In this document: piece after piece, positions 39,907-51,267 of the stretch
Position numbering within the stretch: the first letter of the stretch is position 1
Layout: every line of letters starts with the position of its first letter
Assembly: GCA_013416795.1 (NCBI GenBank)
Contig: RQSC01000630.1
Span: forward strand, 21,196-85,195
DNA length: 64,000 nt
Reading direction: 5' to 3'
Origin: Prasinococcaceae sp. CCMP 1430
Taxonomy: Eukaryota > Prasinodermophyta > Palmophyllophyceae > Prasinococcales > Prasinococcaceae
Program-made: the position numbers and the translations under genes
Notes under the pieces: model-generated
Databases searched by the model: none
What the model was told of the DNA's origin: nothing
The model's input: only the letters and a program-made list of their open reading frames with translations

Positions 39907-41286
39907 TTATATTATATTTATGTCCTTCGGGCGCGCTGCGCGCGGAAGCGCCGCGCGCGCGCGAATCTTCGCGCGCGCGACAATCCGCGCCGGGGGGCGC
40001 CGCGCGGCCCCGACCGCCGCGCGGCACACGTCGCGCGCGGCCTCCACGCGACCGGCGCGCGCGAGCGCGCCGGCGATCGCGGCGTAGGTCTTTCCGGTCG
40101 GAGGCGGGCACCCGCCACGCGAGGCCTCCATGTACTCGAGCATGCGCCGGGTCGCGGTCACCTGGCCCGCCTCCGCCGCGCCCTGCGCCGCCTCGGTCCA
40201 CGACGCCGTCGTGGGGCGCAGGCCCGAGCGCACGGCCGACACCAACAGGAGGCGCGCGGCCCGCCGCTCGTCGCCCGCACGCGCGTACGCGTGCGCCAGC
40301 GACACGTACGTGCCCAGCGTCGGCCGCGCGGGCGAGCAGTCCGCCGGCAGCAGCACCTCGCGCGCGCGCTCGAGCGCGGCCGTCAGGTCGCCCGCGCGGC
40401 TCCAGCCGTACAGCAGCACGTTGTGCGTGGTGACGTCGGGTTCGAGACCATGCTTGGCACACATCCTGTCGACGAATTCCTCCGCGCCGCGCACATCGCC
40501 CGCAGTCACGTACGCCGTCGCGGCCGCGTTCATGGCCCGCGTGTCCGGCGCGATGCCGTCGGCGCTGACCATGCGCTCGAAGAGCACTTGCGCGCGAGCG
40601 CAGCTCGTGCGGTCGGCCGAAAACCCGCGCATGACCGCCGTGTACGTTTCGAGGCCGACGGCGTCGCCGCGCGCCTGCAGGCCCTGCATGAGCACCAGTG
40701 CGCGCTCGGGCTCCCCGCGAAGCGCCACCGCCGTCGCCACGGCGCGCTCCGCCGCGGCGCCCACGCGGACGCCCGCGCGCGCGCCGGCCTCCAGCAGACG
40801 CAGCGCCTGCATCGCGCGCTTGCGCTTCGTCGACTTGCAGAGCACGTGCAGGATGCGCTTGAGCGTGGCCGTGCTGGGAAGCGCATCCCCACGGGCGCCG
40901 CCGCTCCCGCCGTCCTCGCCCGCGTGCGCCCGCAAAATGGCGGTTGCGAGCTCGGCCGCCTCGGGCGCCGTGCGCGGGTTCTTCGAGAGCGCCACCAGCC
41001 TCGCGCCGCCATCGCCCCGACCGACCTCCGCCGCCACCTCCACCGCCTCCACCACCGTCGTCTGCGCACCGCCGTCGCCCCCGCCGCGCGGCGCGCACAC
41101 GCGGCGGCGGCCGCCAACCAAGCCCCGCCGCGCGCGCCGGCCCCACCCGCACACGCTCACTTCTGCATGGGATTTGATGGGGAATATACACATTGGGTAG
41201 AACCCATTCCAAAAGGGTTTACTTTTGATGGCGGTTCGGGTGCTTGTCCTTCTCCCCCCCCCCCCCACCACCTCGCCTCGGAACAT
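39907..41286 (-). CDS. PPR-repeat protein
   Basis: Frame of up to 459 residues; ATGs occur at 41286 and, 32 codons on, at MCIFPIKS. About nine PPR-like units run from residue 150 to 440: TLKRILHVLCKSTKRKRAMQ, VATAVALRGEPERALVLMQG, TYTAVMRGFSADRTSCARAQ, AMNAAATAYVTAGDVRGAEE, HNVLLYGWSRAGDLTAALE, TYVSLAHAYARAGDERRAAR and others. A basic Arg/Ala tail ends PKDINII-stop. The first 80 residues are Arg/Gly-rich and could be an organelle-targeting leader, but they cross a poly-C tract of uncertain length. It is an organellar RNA-binding factor by family. The stop lies 150 bp before the start of the next PPR gene; the two may be a tandem duplication. Confidence 0.8.
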   Translation of the reverse strand: MFRGEVVGGGGRRTSTRTAIKSKPFWNGFYPMCIFPIKSHAEVSVCGWGRRARRGLVGGRRRVCAPRGGGDGGAQTTVVEAVEVAAEVGRGDGGARLVALSKNPRTAPEAAELATAILRAHAGEDGGSGGARGDALPSTATLKRILHVLCKSTKRKRAMQALRLLEAGARAGVRVGAAAERAVATAVALRGEPERALVLMQGLQARGDAVGLETYTAVMRGFSADRTSCARAQVLFERMVSADGIAPDTRAMNAAATAYVTAGDVRGAEEFVDRMCAKHGLEPDVTTHNVLLYGWSRAGDLTAALERAREVLLPADCSPARPTLGTYVSLAHAYARAGDERRAARLLLVSAVRSGLRPTTASWTEAAQGAAEAGQVTATRRMLEYMEASRGGCPPPTGKTYAAIAGALARAGRVEAARDVCRAAVGAARRPPARIVARAKIRARAALPRAARPKDINII

Positions 41287-41576
41287 TTTTTCCCCCCCAA
41301 AAAAACAAAAAAGGCGATTTCGCGGCGCGCGGAAGCGCCGCTTCCCGCGCGGCGGCGCAGCCCGCGCGAGGCGAGGCCGCGGAGCTTCGCGCGCTACGCG
41401 CGCGCGGCCCGGGCTTTTTTTTTAAAAAATGCGCGCTCGTTTTCCCTGCGTTGCGGCTGCTTTCTTTTGTTGTCGTTTGCGTTGCCCTTTTTTTGCCCTG
41501 CGCGGGCGGCGTGCCGGGGCCGCGCGTCGCGCGGGGCGGTGCCACACGTGTGCGCCCCGCGCGCCGCATAGCTGCC
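41287..41576. other. Short intergenic region, AT-rich
   Basis: Spacer between divergent PPR and uS10 genes. It includes homopolymer runs (poly-T/C/A at 41285-41310, TTTTTTTTTAAAAAA at 41413-41430), typical of the AT-rich spacers seen elsewhere in the window. Confidence 0.4.
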
Positions 41577-42571
41577 ATGGCGTCGATGGCGGTCTCCATG
41601 CCCGCCAGCGCGGTACGTGCGCGCGCGGGGAGGGAGGGGTGAGGCGGGGAGAGCTTCATGAGGCGTGCGGTAGACGTCAACGAGTTAAACGTGCCACGCA
41701 ACGTGCGCTACCAGCTCGGAACGGAGCGAAAAGTGTTTGGCGTGCCAAGCGGCGAAAGTCCGGCACGCCAGACGTGGGACCTTCCGGAGGGCACCGAGNG
41801 CGCGCGCCCGCGGCCCGCAGCGCAGCGCAGCCGGCGTTCTTCGTGGAGGCGAAGGCGGTACGTGCGCTGCGACGCGCGTGGAGCGCCGCCACGCCCGCCG
41901 GCGCGAGCGTGCGCGCCCGCCGGTGCGCTACGAGGGGAGAGGGGGTTGAAGGCGCGCTGCAGCGCCCTGCCAATGCGGATGCTGCTGCGGCGCACGCATT
42001 GGAAACCCTGAGGTCGAATGCGCAGGCACAGTGTGCCGCGAGCGCGGAGCCTCGATGGCGCAGCGACGCTGGCTGCACCGCTCTCACGAGCTCGCTGGCC
42101 GTGCGAGTGCGCGAAGCGCGCCGGCGCCGCTTTGAGGTGTCCTTGTCCTCGCGTGGTGCTGACACCCAGGCGCCGTCCCACGACCATTCGTCTCTGCGCC
42201 CGCTCGCGCCCCCACACCCCCTCTGCCACGGTCTCGCGCAGTCCAACCGCTACAAGAAGAAGCTGCGCGTGAAGTTCAGGAGCTACAACGTCAAGGCCAT
42301 CGAGAAGGCGGTTGACACGCTGCTGGACCTCGCGGAGGAGCACGACACGGACGTGAGCGGCCCGGTCCCGCTCCCCACCAAGATCCGCCGCTTCTGTCTG
42401 CTGCGCTCGCCGCACGTCAACAAGGACTCGCGGGAGCACTTCGAGGTGCGCACACACTCGCGCCTCGTTGACCTGATGGAGCCCGAGGCCGGCATCATCG
42501 ACGGGCTGATGACGCTGGAGCTGCCGCCGGGAGTGGACCCCGAGATCTCTGTCATCGAGGCGCGTGCGTAG
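41577..42571 (+). CDS. Organellar ribosomal protein uS10 (S10)
   Basis: Proposed exons 41577-41612 (MASMAVSMPASA), micro-exon 41831-41857 (PAFFVEAKA) and 42242-42571 all join in phase 0 with GTACGT donors and CAG acceptors, giving 130 residues. The last exon is an unmistakable bacterial-type S10: RVKFRSYNVKAIEKAVDTLL, then VSGPVPLPTKIRRFCLLRSP, HVNKDSREHFEVRTHSRLVD and LELPPGVDPEISVIEA. It is nuclear-encoded with a separate leader exon, so it serves a plastid or mitochondrial ribosome (the short Ser/Ala/Met leader suits a plastid). The middle exon is only inferred; an N at 41799 lies in the first intron. Confidence 0.85.
41658..41798 (+). other. Orphan open frame ending at an isolated N
   Basis: Within the first intron of uS10, an ATG at 41658 opens a 47-codon frame (RRAVDVNELNVPRNVRYQ...) whose composition differs from the surrounding low-complexity DNA and looks like genuine protein. 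It stops being readable at the N at 41799. The family is not recognised. It may be foreign sequence brought in by a mis-join, or part of a longer uS10 leader. Confidence 0.3.
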
Positions 42572-42730
42572 GCTCGCAGCGCGCACGCCCGAGCAAGCAG
42601 GGGTGTGTAGTATCATAAGACCTTAATTGTTCTCGCGAATTGCCCGTGAATCCAAGCGAGGGACTACGCACGCGCGTTTGTAGCGTGTTTCCGTGCGCGA
42701 GGGCCTTCCAGGGCGCGCGCGCCGTGTCGC

Positions 42731-44940
42731 TCAGTCCTCCATCAGGTCGTGACCCCGCGAGCTCATCGGAGGCAGGAAAGGCACAGCCGCCGCGCCCGCA
42801 GCCGCGCCACTGCCGAAGAGGCCCCCAGCGCTCGGCGTGCCCGCGAACACCGATGGGGCGCGCGCGACACCCGCGGTGGCCCCCGGCATAGGTGACGCGG
42901 CGGGCCCTGCCGTTTCAGGGACGACCACGGCCGTCTGTTGCTGCACCATGAAGGGCGAGGGCACCGACGTGGCGGACGCCGCTCGCTGTGCGCCGCTGCT
43001 CGCGACGGCGAGCAGCAGCGGCTGCTCCTGCCCTTGCCCCTGCCCCTGCTCGCTCGCTAGCGAGCCTGCCGCCACAGCAGGCATGTCCTCGTCCGCAGCC
43101 TCCGCGACAGCCTCGCGCCTGTCGGCGGCGCTTGCGCCGCGGCACGCGGCCTCGACCAGCACGGCGCGATCCGCGGTCGCGCCTCGCCTGCGCTCGGCGG
43201 CGTCGCCGCCCACGACCGGGTCGGACGCCCAAGTCTCCTCCAGCTTCACGAGCTCGCGGTGTGCGGCCTCTGCCTCAAGTGGCCGCGCGCGCTGCAGGTA
43301 GTAAGTCACCAACGCGTCGCCCGCAGCGCCGCCCGGCGCTTCGCCCGCTATCGCCTCGAGCTCGGCCACGAGCGAAGCCTCTTCTGCCTCGTCGAACGGC
43401 AGCTGCACGAGCCGCGGCGCGGCACCGCATGCGAGGCAGCTCCGCGCGATTTGCGCGACAAGCTCGGCCCTGCGCATGGCACGCTCTCCCTCGCCCTGCG
43501 AGCACCCCGCGGCGTCCACGCACTGCCGCGCGTGTAAGAACGCTTCCTCGATGAGCCCGCACGCCAGGCGCGCGCCGATGCCAGCCGCCGCGCGTTCCGC
43601 CTTGGCGAGCGATGCGCCGTCGCCCGCCGCACGCAACACGGCGAGTGCGGCCTCGGGGCGGCCCCGCGCAAGCAACGCCGCCGGGATCTTGGCGGGAGTG
43701 TTGGGCGAGGCCGCCAGCGGCAGTACCCGCGCGGCAGCATCGAGGCTGTCCTCGCGGTCATCGTCCAGCCAAAAGTACGCGCGGCAGTCGAGCACGAACG
43801 CACTGGGCAGCAGCAGGCGCGCAACGAGCGCCTCGAAAGGCGGCGAGTCCGCCTCGAGGCCGAGGTCGAGCAAAAAGTACAGCAGCAGAGCGTGTTTTGC
43901 CTGCACGCTGTTGGCATCGCAGCCGCCCTCGAGCATCACGTGCTGAGCAAAGTCCGCCACCGAGGCGCCGCCCTGCGGAGGGTACTGCGGCCAGCCCGAG
44001 GGGGCGCCCGCACCGTCAGCGAGCACGCTGAGCGCCTCCAGGATGTCATCGAGGAAGGTTGTTGCCGCTTCACCAGCGAGCTCTCGCCGCCGCTGGACGC
44101 TCTCCATCCACACATCGTGCGTCCCCGCGCTGCGCTCGTACGGAGCCAGGTCCGCGCGATGCGTCGCGACCCACAGTGCGACCTCTGCGTGCTGCGCATG
44201 CCGCTCGGCCTCCAGCGCGAGCCGCAGCAGCGCGAGCAGATGCGGCGGCGCTCCGGCGGCAGTGCCGCCAACCTCTTCGTGCGCGGCCTCGGCCGCATCG
44301 GCCAGCGTGCTCGCCGTCGCGCTGATCCCCTGCAGCGCCGCGCAGCAGCGGTCGAGCTCATCGACGGTCGCGCCCCGCCGAGAGCACGGCGCGGACCACT
44401 TTCGCAGCGCCGCCGTGCACCATTCGCGCACGACGTCGCCCTGCAACATGGCCGCCTCAGCGGCGTCCGCCGACACAGCCGACGAATCTAGGCACACCTC
44501 GTCCACATCTACGATCGGGCCAACAGGAGGCGACGGCGCGGTCAGCCATGCGCGTCGGGAGTGGCAGCAAGCTCCGTTGCGTGCAAGCGAGAGCGATCGG
44601 CGGCCGCGGGCCTCGGCGTCTAAGGTGAGTGCAGTGCGTCTCTCGCGCCGGGGCGCTCGCTCGCTCGCGCGCTTGCTCACGCAGGAGAGAAAGAGAGCGC
44701 GCGCCACGCACAGTGCACTACGAGCGATCCGAGGTGGTTGTCCAGCGCCGCGTCGAAGAACGCAAAGAGCCTCGCTTTCCCCTGCTCTCGCGCCGCGCCG
44801 CGCGCGAGCACGCCCGCGCGCTCGAGCAGCTCGGCGAGGTGCGCTGCGTGCCGCCCGCCGTCGTACAGGCCCGTCAGCTGGCGCGGGGGCGTCTCGGCGA
44901 GCGCGCAGAGCGCGCGCTCGCGCGCCTCGGAGCGCGACAT
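42731..44940 (-). CDS. ELYS-domain nucleoporin-like protein
   Basis: Exons 44940-44712 and 44619-42731 join in phase 1 (donor CACT|GTGCGT, acceptor CCTTAG), giving 705 residues from ATG 44940. Residues about 210-480 carry the helical ELYS-type domain: ALLLYFLLDLG, LLPSAFVLDCRAYFWLDDD, then repeats such as PAALLARGRPEAALAVLRAA and LVTYYLQRARPLEAEAAHRE. The C-terminal 150 residues are disordered and contain a GLFGSG motif and Ala/Gly/Pro-rich sequence, reminiscent of FG nucleoporins, before ending in RGHDLMED. ELYS/AHCTF1 and plant HOS1 use this domain to join the nuclear pore Y-complex. No RING finger (HOS1) or AT-hook (ELYS) is evident. It is divergent from RPN2. Confidence 0.65.
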
Positions 44941-45395
44941 CGGCGGCGAGTCACGAGGCCGCGGTGGCCACAGGGAATGAGGTGGATGGCAGGCTCTGCG
45001 GCGACGAGGCACGCAGGCGATGGGGCGCGCGGGGAGCGCGGGGGCGGGGGGGATGGAGGCCGCCGGCCACCGCCTCCCGCGCGAGCTGTGCTGCGCCCAC
45101 CGACGGCGCCTCGCAAAAATCGCGGAAACAACAGAACCTGCGTGCCAACTTGCATCGGCCGCGCATTTGCGGTGCATTTCGACCTGCGGCGCGCGCGTTT
45201 TCGTTGGCGGTGGAGGCGCTGGCGAGGCCGGTTTGGCGACCGCGGCCGCTTTTTTGTGCATGCGCCCGGACCTGCGGTCCGCCGTCCCCGCAATTCTTCT
45301 CGCCGTGGTTTTTGTGCGTGCGTTGATTCGAAGTCGCGTGGGGGGCCAAAGCGCGCGCGGCGCGCGCCTCCCGCGGCCAGCACCCGCAGGCCGCC
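44941..45395. other. Divergent promoter region
   Basis: 455 bp between the ELYS-like and RPN2 starts. It is GC-rich at both ends with a moderately AT-rich part at 45110-45190. No recognisable element was found. Confidence 0.4.
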
Positions 45396-48300
45396 ATGGC
45401 TGCGGCGGCGGTGCTGACGTCGGCCGCCGGCGTCGTCGCGCTTCTGGATGAGCCCGCGCCGCAGCTCAAGGTCCACGCGCTGCGCTCACTCGACGCGCTC
45501 GTCGACCGCCACTGGGCGGAGATCTCGGCTGCGGTCACGGCAATGTACGTCGCGCGCGGGGCGCGTGCGCGCGCGAGGATCTATGCTGCGCGCGCGGCGC
45601 GCGCGGCCCGCCTGGGCGCGCCATCCCTGCCCGTTCGCCGGGCGTGGGCGCTCTCATCAGAGCAGATGGCCGGCCGGAGGGGAGGGAGGCAGGGCATGGG
45701 GATGGGTGGGAGGAAAGGGAGGGGGGGGGGGCGATGCCAGTGGTGCTCTCGGTGTGGAGCGCCCTCGGTGCGCCTGTGCGAAGAAGACACTTTGCCGCTT
45801 GGCACCATGGCAGTCCAAGGCGTTGCCATTCGTGGAGCGCCTGCGCGCTGGGACGAGCTGGAGTAGGGATCGCGTGGCGCGTCCGACGATGCGCTACCCT
45901 CGTGCGCTGACTGAGACTGCTGCCGTGTTGGGTGTGGCGCAGTGAGGCGCTCTACGAGGATGACGAATTCGAGGAGCGCGAGCTGGCAGCGCTCGTGGCC
46001 TCCAAGGTGTTCTATCACCTCGGTGAGATGGATGACTCCATGCAGTACGCACTCGGCGCGGGCGGGTTGTTTGACCCGACATCGAGCAGTGAGTACGCGC
46101 AGACGATCATGGCCAAAATGATCGACACCTACATCGCTGCGCGCAACGCCTCGGAGCCTGTCGAGGTTGACCCCAAGCTTGTTGAGATCGTGGAGCGCAT
46201 GCTCGAGCGCAGCATGGTCGACGGCCGCACGGAGCACACTATCGGTATGGCCCTGGAGATGCAGCGGCTTGACAAGCTGGAGGAGGCCGTGAGGCGCAGC
46301 GACGATTCCGCGGCGAGCCTCGCGTACGCCGTGCGCGTGACGCACAAGCTGGTGACCTCGAAGAAGTTCCGCTTGGAGACTCTGAGGAAAATAGTCAGCC
46401 TGTACGAGGCGGTGCCCCACCCGGACTACATCGCGGTGTGTGAGATCCTCATGTTCCTCGACGACCCCGGCAAAGTTGCCGATGTGCTCGTCGGCCTGAT
46501 CAAGGAGGGTGGCGATAAGTTGCTGATGGCGTACCAGATCTGCTTCGACCTGTTCGAGAACCAGCGACAGCGTTTCCTGCTGGACGTATCGGCCAAGCTA
46601 CCCGCCACTAAGGACCCAAAGAAACCCGACGGCAAGCCGAAGGCCGAGGCCGAGGGAGACGCGGCCGCCGAGGGCGTCAAGCCAGAGGGAGGTGATGCCA
46701 CGGCCGAGGGCGGCGATGATGCCATGGAGACCGACGCGGCGGAGGCGGCGCCGGCCGCCGAGCCGGCCGCCGAGCCGGCCGCCGAGCCCGCCGCCGAGCC
46801 GGCCGCCGAGCCCGCGGCCCCGGAGGAGCCCGACGAGTGGGCGCCGTTCGCCGATCAGCTGTCCAAGCTGCGTGGCATCCTCACAGGCGACATCCCGGTG
46901 AACCTTCTCCTTGACTTCCTTTACTCGCGCAACCGTGCCGACCTGCAGGTCATGAAGAACACCAAGTCCTGTGTTGACGCGCGCAACAGCGTCTGCCACA
47001 GTGCGGCAATCTTCGCGAACGCGCTCATGCACAGCGGCACTACGGTGGACACGTTCCTGCGCGAGAATCTCGACTGGCTCGGCCGCGCCACCAACTGGGC
47101 GAAGTTTTCTGCCACTGCCGGTCTGGGCGCCATCCATCTCGGCCACGTGCGCGCGGGACGCGCTCTCGTGGCCCCTTACCTGCCGTCCTCGGGCGGAGGC
47201 GGCGCGGGTAGCAGCGCCTACAGCGAGGGCGGCGCGCTGTATGCGCTCGGCCTCATCCACTCGGGTTGCGGCCGGGGCGTGCAGGACTTTCTGCAGGAGA
47301 GCCTGCGCAACACGCGCGACGAGACTATCCAGCACGGAGCGTGCCTGGGGCTGGGCCTCGCCACCATGGGCACGCACGACGAGGGTGTCTTCGAAGACCT
47401 TCGCAGCGTGCTGTTCACCGATTCGGCCGTGGCGGGTGAAGGAGCTGGGCTTGCGATGGGGCTGCTGCTGTGTGGCAGTGCCGCGACGGGGAAGACAGAG
47501 GAGATGCTGAGCTACGCCAGGGACACGCAGCACGAGAAGATCGTGCGTGGGCTCGCGCTCGGCATGGCGCTGACGTGCCTCAACGCGGAGGAAGGGGCGG
47601 ACACGCTGGCCGAGACGCTGCTGCTCGACCTCGATCCGATTCTGCGCTACGGTGGCATGTACACGCTGGGACTCGCATACGTGGGCACCGCCAACAACAA
47701 GGCGATCGAGAAGCTGCTGCACTATGCCGTGAGCGACTCGAGTGACGACGTGCGCCGCGCGGCCGTTCTCAACCTGGGCTTCGTGCTCTGCGCGGTACCC
47801 GAGCAGTGCCCGCGCATCGTCAAGCTCCTGGCGGAGAGCTACAGCCCGCACACGCGGTACGGCGCGGCGATGGCGGTGGGCATCAGCTGCGCCGGAACGG
47901 CCCAGCCGGAGGCGCTGCAGCTGCTAGACGCGCTGGCCAAGGATGGGGTCGACTTCGTGCGCCAGGGCGCCTACGTTGCCAAGGCGATGGTGCTCATCGC
48001 GTCGCAGGAGTCGAAACAGAAGGCGCTGCGCGCACAGCTGGACAAGGTCGTCGGCGACAAGCATGAGGAGCAGCTGGCAAAGATGGGAGCCATTCTCGCG
48101 CAGGGCCTGCTGAACGGCGGTGGGCGCAACGTGACCATCGCTCTGCGCGGCAAGGGCGGCTTCCCGCGCATGAACGCCGTGGCGGGCATGGCGGTCTTCA
48201 CGCACAGCTGGTTTTGGCACCCGCTGACGTACTTCGCGTCTCTTGCCTTCCAGCCGGCGGCGCTGGTGGCGGTGAACGAGGATCTGAAGATGCCCGTGAT

Positions 48301-48847
48301 GTCCGTGATCTCCAACGTGGCTCCCTCAACGTTCGCCTACCCCCCGGTTCTGTCGGACAAGCCCAAAAAGGAGGCCAAGATCGCCAAGAAGGCGGTGCTT
48401 TCCACCGCCGCTCGCGCGAAGAAGCTCAAGGCCGAGAAGGCAAAGGTCAAGGCAGAGAAGGACGGTGGCGCCATGGACGTCGACGGCGGCGCTGCCGGCG
48501 GGGAGGACGCGCCCAAATCGGGCGAGGACGAGGACGCCAAGGCTGAGGCGGAGGCCTCCAAGCCAGAGCCCGCCAGCGAGGAGCTGGACAACCCCGCGCG
48601 GGTGGTGCCGGCGCAGGAGAAGTTTGTGTCGTTCATGGAGGGAAGCCGCTTCTTGCCGCTTAAGAAGGGGGCAAGCGCGGGCATCCTGGTGTGCAAAGAT
48701 ACGACGCCGGGCGAGGAGGTGTGCGTGGTAGCTGCGGCTGTCGCTGGCGACGCGGGCGACGACAAACCGGCGGCGGGCGCCGGCGCTGACAGCGCGCCAG
48801 CGGCCGACGAGCCTGCACCGCCGCCAGCCTTCGATTTCCAGCCCTGA
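45396..48847 (+). CDS. PSMD1: 26S proteasome regulatory subunit RPN2/PSMD1
   Basis: Exons 45396-45544 and 45943-48847 (398-nt intron, donor AAT|GTACGT, acceptor GCGCAG) give 1017 residues. Typical RPN2 stretches are ALYEDDEFEERELAALVASK, FYHLGEMDDSMQYALGAG, LLMAYQICFDLFENQRQRFL, and DWLGRATNWAKFSATAGLGA followed by IHLGH. PC (proteasome/cyclosome) repeats follow with GGALYALGLIHSG, HGACLGLGLATMG, GGMYTLGLAYVGTANN and YGAAMAVGISCAGT. RPN2 is the large scaffold subunit of the 19S base, binding RPN13 and RPN1 neighbours. There is a family-typical acidic/Ala insert, here a PAAE repeat (about residues 265-295), before the DEWAPFADQLSKLRGILTGD motif. The C-terminal part has KEAKIAKKAVLSTAARAKKL and an acidic region. 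Confidence 0.96.
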
Positions 48848-49016
48848 GCTGCCTGTAACAAAAGATGGCCACACCAGACTCCAGTCGTCCTGGCTGTCGA
48901 CACTGATCGCGCCAAGGGGCACGTGCTCCGGCGCGAGCTGTGCCCCTGGTCAGACTTGTTGTTATAGAGTACAAAACTATCGCTCGCGCACGCACAGCTG
49001 CAACTTGGCTCGCTCC

Positions 49017-51267
49017 TCACGAGAACCAGTTGGAGGTCTTGCGCCCGTAGCTTGGACGGTGCTCCGCCGCCGACGCCCTCTCGTACGTCTTCTTGATGTC
49101 CTCCGCGATGGCGCTCTGGTAGGCCTGCTCGGCGAGCATGGCCTGCCTGTACTCGCGTTTCGCCTCCATGGCCGCTTGCTGCTTCTTCTCTTCCCTCGCC
49201 TGCATCTGGGCCTCGATGTCGGCCCTATTTTGCACTTTGAGGCGGTAGGAGCGCTCGGCGTCCTCGCGCGCGCGGCGGTCCATCTGGGCCTTTTCCTCGA
49301 CCAGACGCGCGCGGTCCGCCATCATCTCCTGGTGCGAAGCGCGCTTCTGCTCGTCGTGCTCCGCCACCTGCCGCTTGCGCGTGGCCAGCACGTCCTCAAG
49401 CAGCTTGGCGCGCGCGTTGGCCTCCGCCTGCCATACTTTCTCGCGCTTCGCCCACGCTTGGTCCTCATACTCCTTGATGAGGCGGTCGCGCTCCCCCTCG
49501 GTCTGTGCCTCCCGCTGCATCATGGCCATCAGGTGCTTCCTGTACATGCGCGCCTCCTCCTTGGCCTGCGCCCTGGCGTCCCTCTCGCGCTCCTCCTCGG
49601 CCTTGGCCTTGTTCATCGCGTCGCGGACCATCATCTCGTCCAAGCGGCGCTCCTCTGCCAGCTGCGCCTCCACCTGCTTCTGGTTCTCAATGTTGAAGTT
49701 GAGAAGGTCAACGCCAAGCTGGCGGGCATGCGCGCGCGCGGCCTCCTCCGCGGCGGCGGCCTCGGCGTCCGCGGCCGCCCAGGTCTTCTTAAGCTCCTGC
49801 TCCTCTCGTTCGCGCTCCCTCGCATCCTCGCTCTTGCGCAGCTGGAACACGCGCAGCTGCTCGTCGAGCATCGTGACGCATTCGGCGTCACGCTGGCGCG
49901 CGGCGATGATGTCGTTCGTGTACCTTTCCTCCTTCTTCAGGCGCTCCTTCTCCCACATCTCGGCAAAAACTGCCTCCTCGGCCTGGGCCTGCTCCTTCTG
50001 ATCCTTCTTGGCCTGCACCTGCTCCGCGCGGCCGTTGGTCGCGCTGACTGTGATAATTTTGGAGTCGTGCGAGCGCAGCGGGTCGCATGCCGCGCGCCAC
50101 TGCTTGTAGCGCATTTCGTCCGCGTACTTCTGGCGCGCAGCCTCGCGCCTTTCACTCAATGCCTTGGCGCGCGCCTCCATTTCCGCGTGGATGGCGACGG
50201 GGTCAGGCTTCTGGCGAAGCAGCTCCTGCTGCAGCTCCGCCTCCTCTTGCGCGAGCAGTGAGCGCAGCCGCTCACGCTTGGCGTCCAGCTCATCCTTGTC
50301 TGCGGTCTTCAGCATTTCGAATCGCCGTTGCACGATGTTGTTGGCGATGCGCTTGTTGGTCTTGTTCTCCCACTGCGCGATGCCACTGATCGTGTTGTGG
50401 TAGTCGACGTTCGCCTGGGCGTTCAGGCGGTACTCCTCCTTGCGCATCTGTTGGGCCAGCGACGCCAGGCACGGAGGCGTACGCGGCGCGGAGGGGGCAC
50501 GGCGGTCAGCGCCCAGCCTCGAAGAACGACGGTGGCACAGCCCAAGACACCGCTCGACAGCCGTTGGGGGAAGGCAGCGGGGCAACGCAACCACGGGGCA
50601 CGGGCACAGCACATCCACGCGCCATGCCGCGCAGCACTGCGGCGGGGACGGCGGGCGCCGTGGCCGTGGCCGACGACAGCGAAGCCGCCGCATCTCTGCA
50701 AGCCGTGTTCGGCAAAGCGCTGTGGGCGCGCGACAGGCGCTCGCGCCACGCGAGTGGGCGCGAACCGTGTGCTCATCGCGCGCAGGTTCACCCCAGGGCG
50801 CCGCTCGCCGGGGCGCGCGCGGAGGGAGCAGTCACGAACGTGCTTCGCCTCCTCGAAATTCACTGGAATGTTTTTTCGGGCGCAGCGCGCGCGCGCGCCC
50901 CAGCGCTTCCAAGCTCGCGCGCTCGCGCCGCGCGCGCGCCCCCACAGCGCGAGGCGGGAGCCCTGCCGGCAGGGCATAGCCATGGCATTGCAGTCACACC
51001 ACGGGGAGGGGCACCAGCACGCGCTCGAGGGCGTAAAGGGTGGGGTGGGGTGCACCAGTCCCCACCCACCCCGCCCGCGCGCGCCCGCTCAAACGGGCAG
51101 AAGAAAAACGGTGGGCCAAAACCAAAAGGCGGGGCGGGGGCGCGCCGCGTCGGGCCGCTCCTCCCACCGCCCCCGCCGCCACGCGCGCGCCACCAGCGCA
51201 CCTTCGCGATGCGGTAGTCGGGCGGCGGCCCGCCCTTGCGCCGCGGGACCATCCCCAGGTACGACAT
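49017..51267 (-). CDS. CFAP53: CFAP53 (CCDC11), axonemal microtubule inner protein
   Basis: Exon 1 is 51267-51202 (MSYLGMVPRRKGGPPPDYRI, donor AAG|GTGCGC) and exon 2 is 50447-49017 (acceptor CAACAG), phase 0, for 498 residues against 514 in human. The second exon is one long charged helix of the trichoplein/MNS1/CFAP53 type: ERLRSLLAQEEAELQQELL, AVFAEMWEKERLKKEERY, then ARMYRKHLMAMMQREAQTEG and LEDVLATRKRQVAEHDEQKR, ending GRKTSNWFS. CFAP53 lies inside doublet microtubules and is needed for ciliary motility. It is convergent with RPN2 (170 bp between stops). The long intron of 754 bp is GC-rich. Confidence 0.85.
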
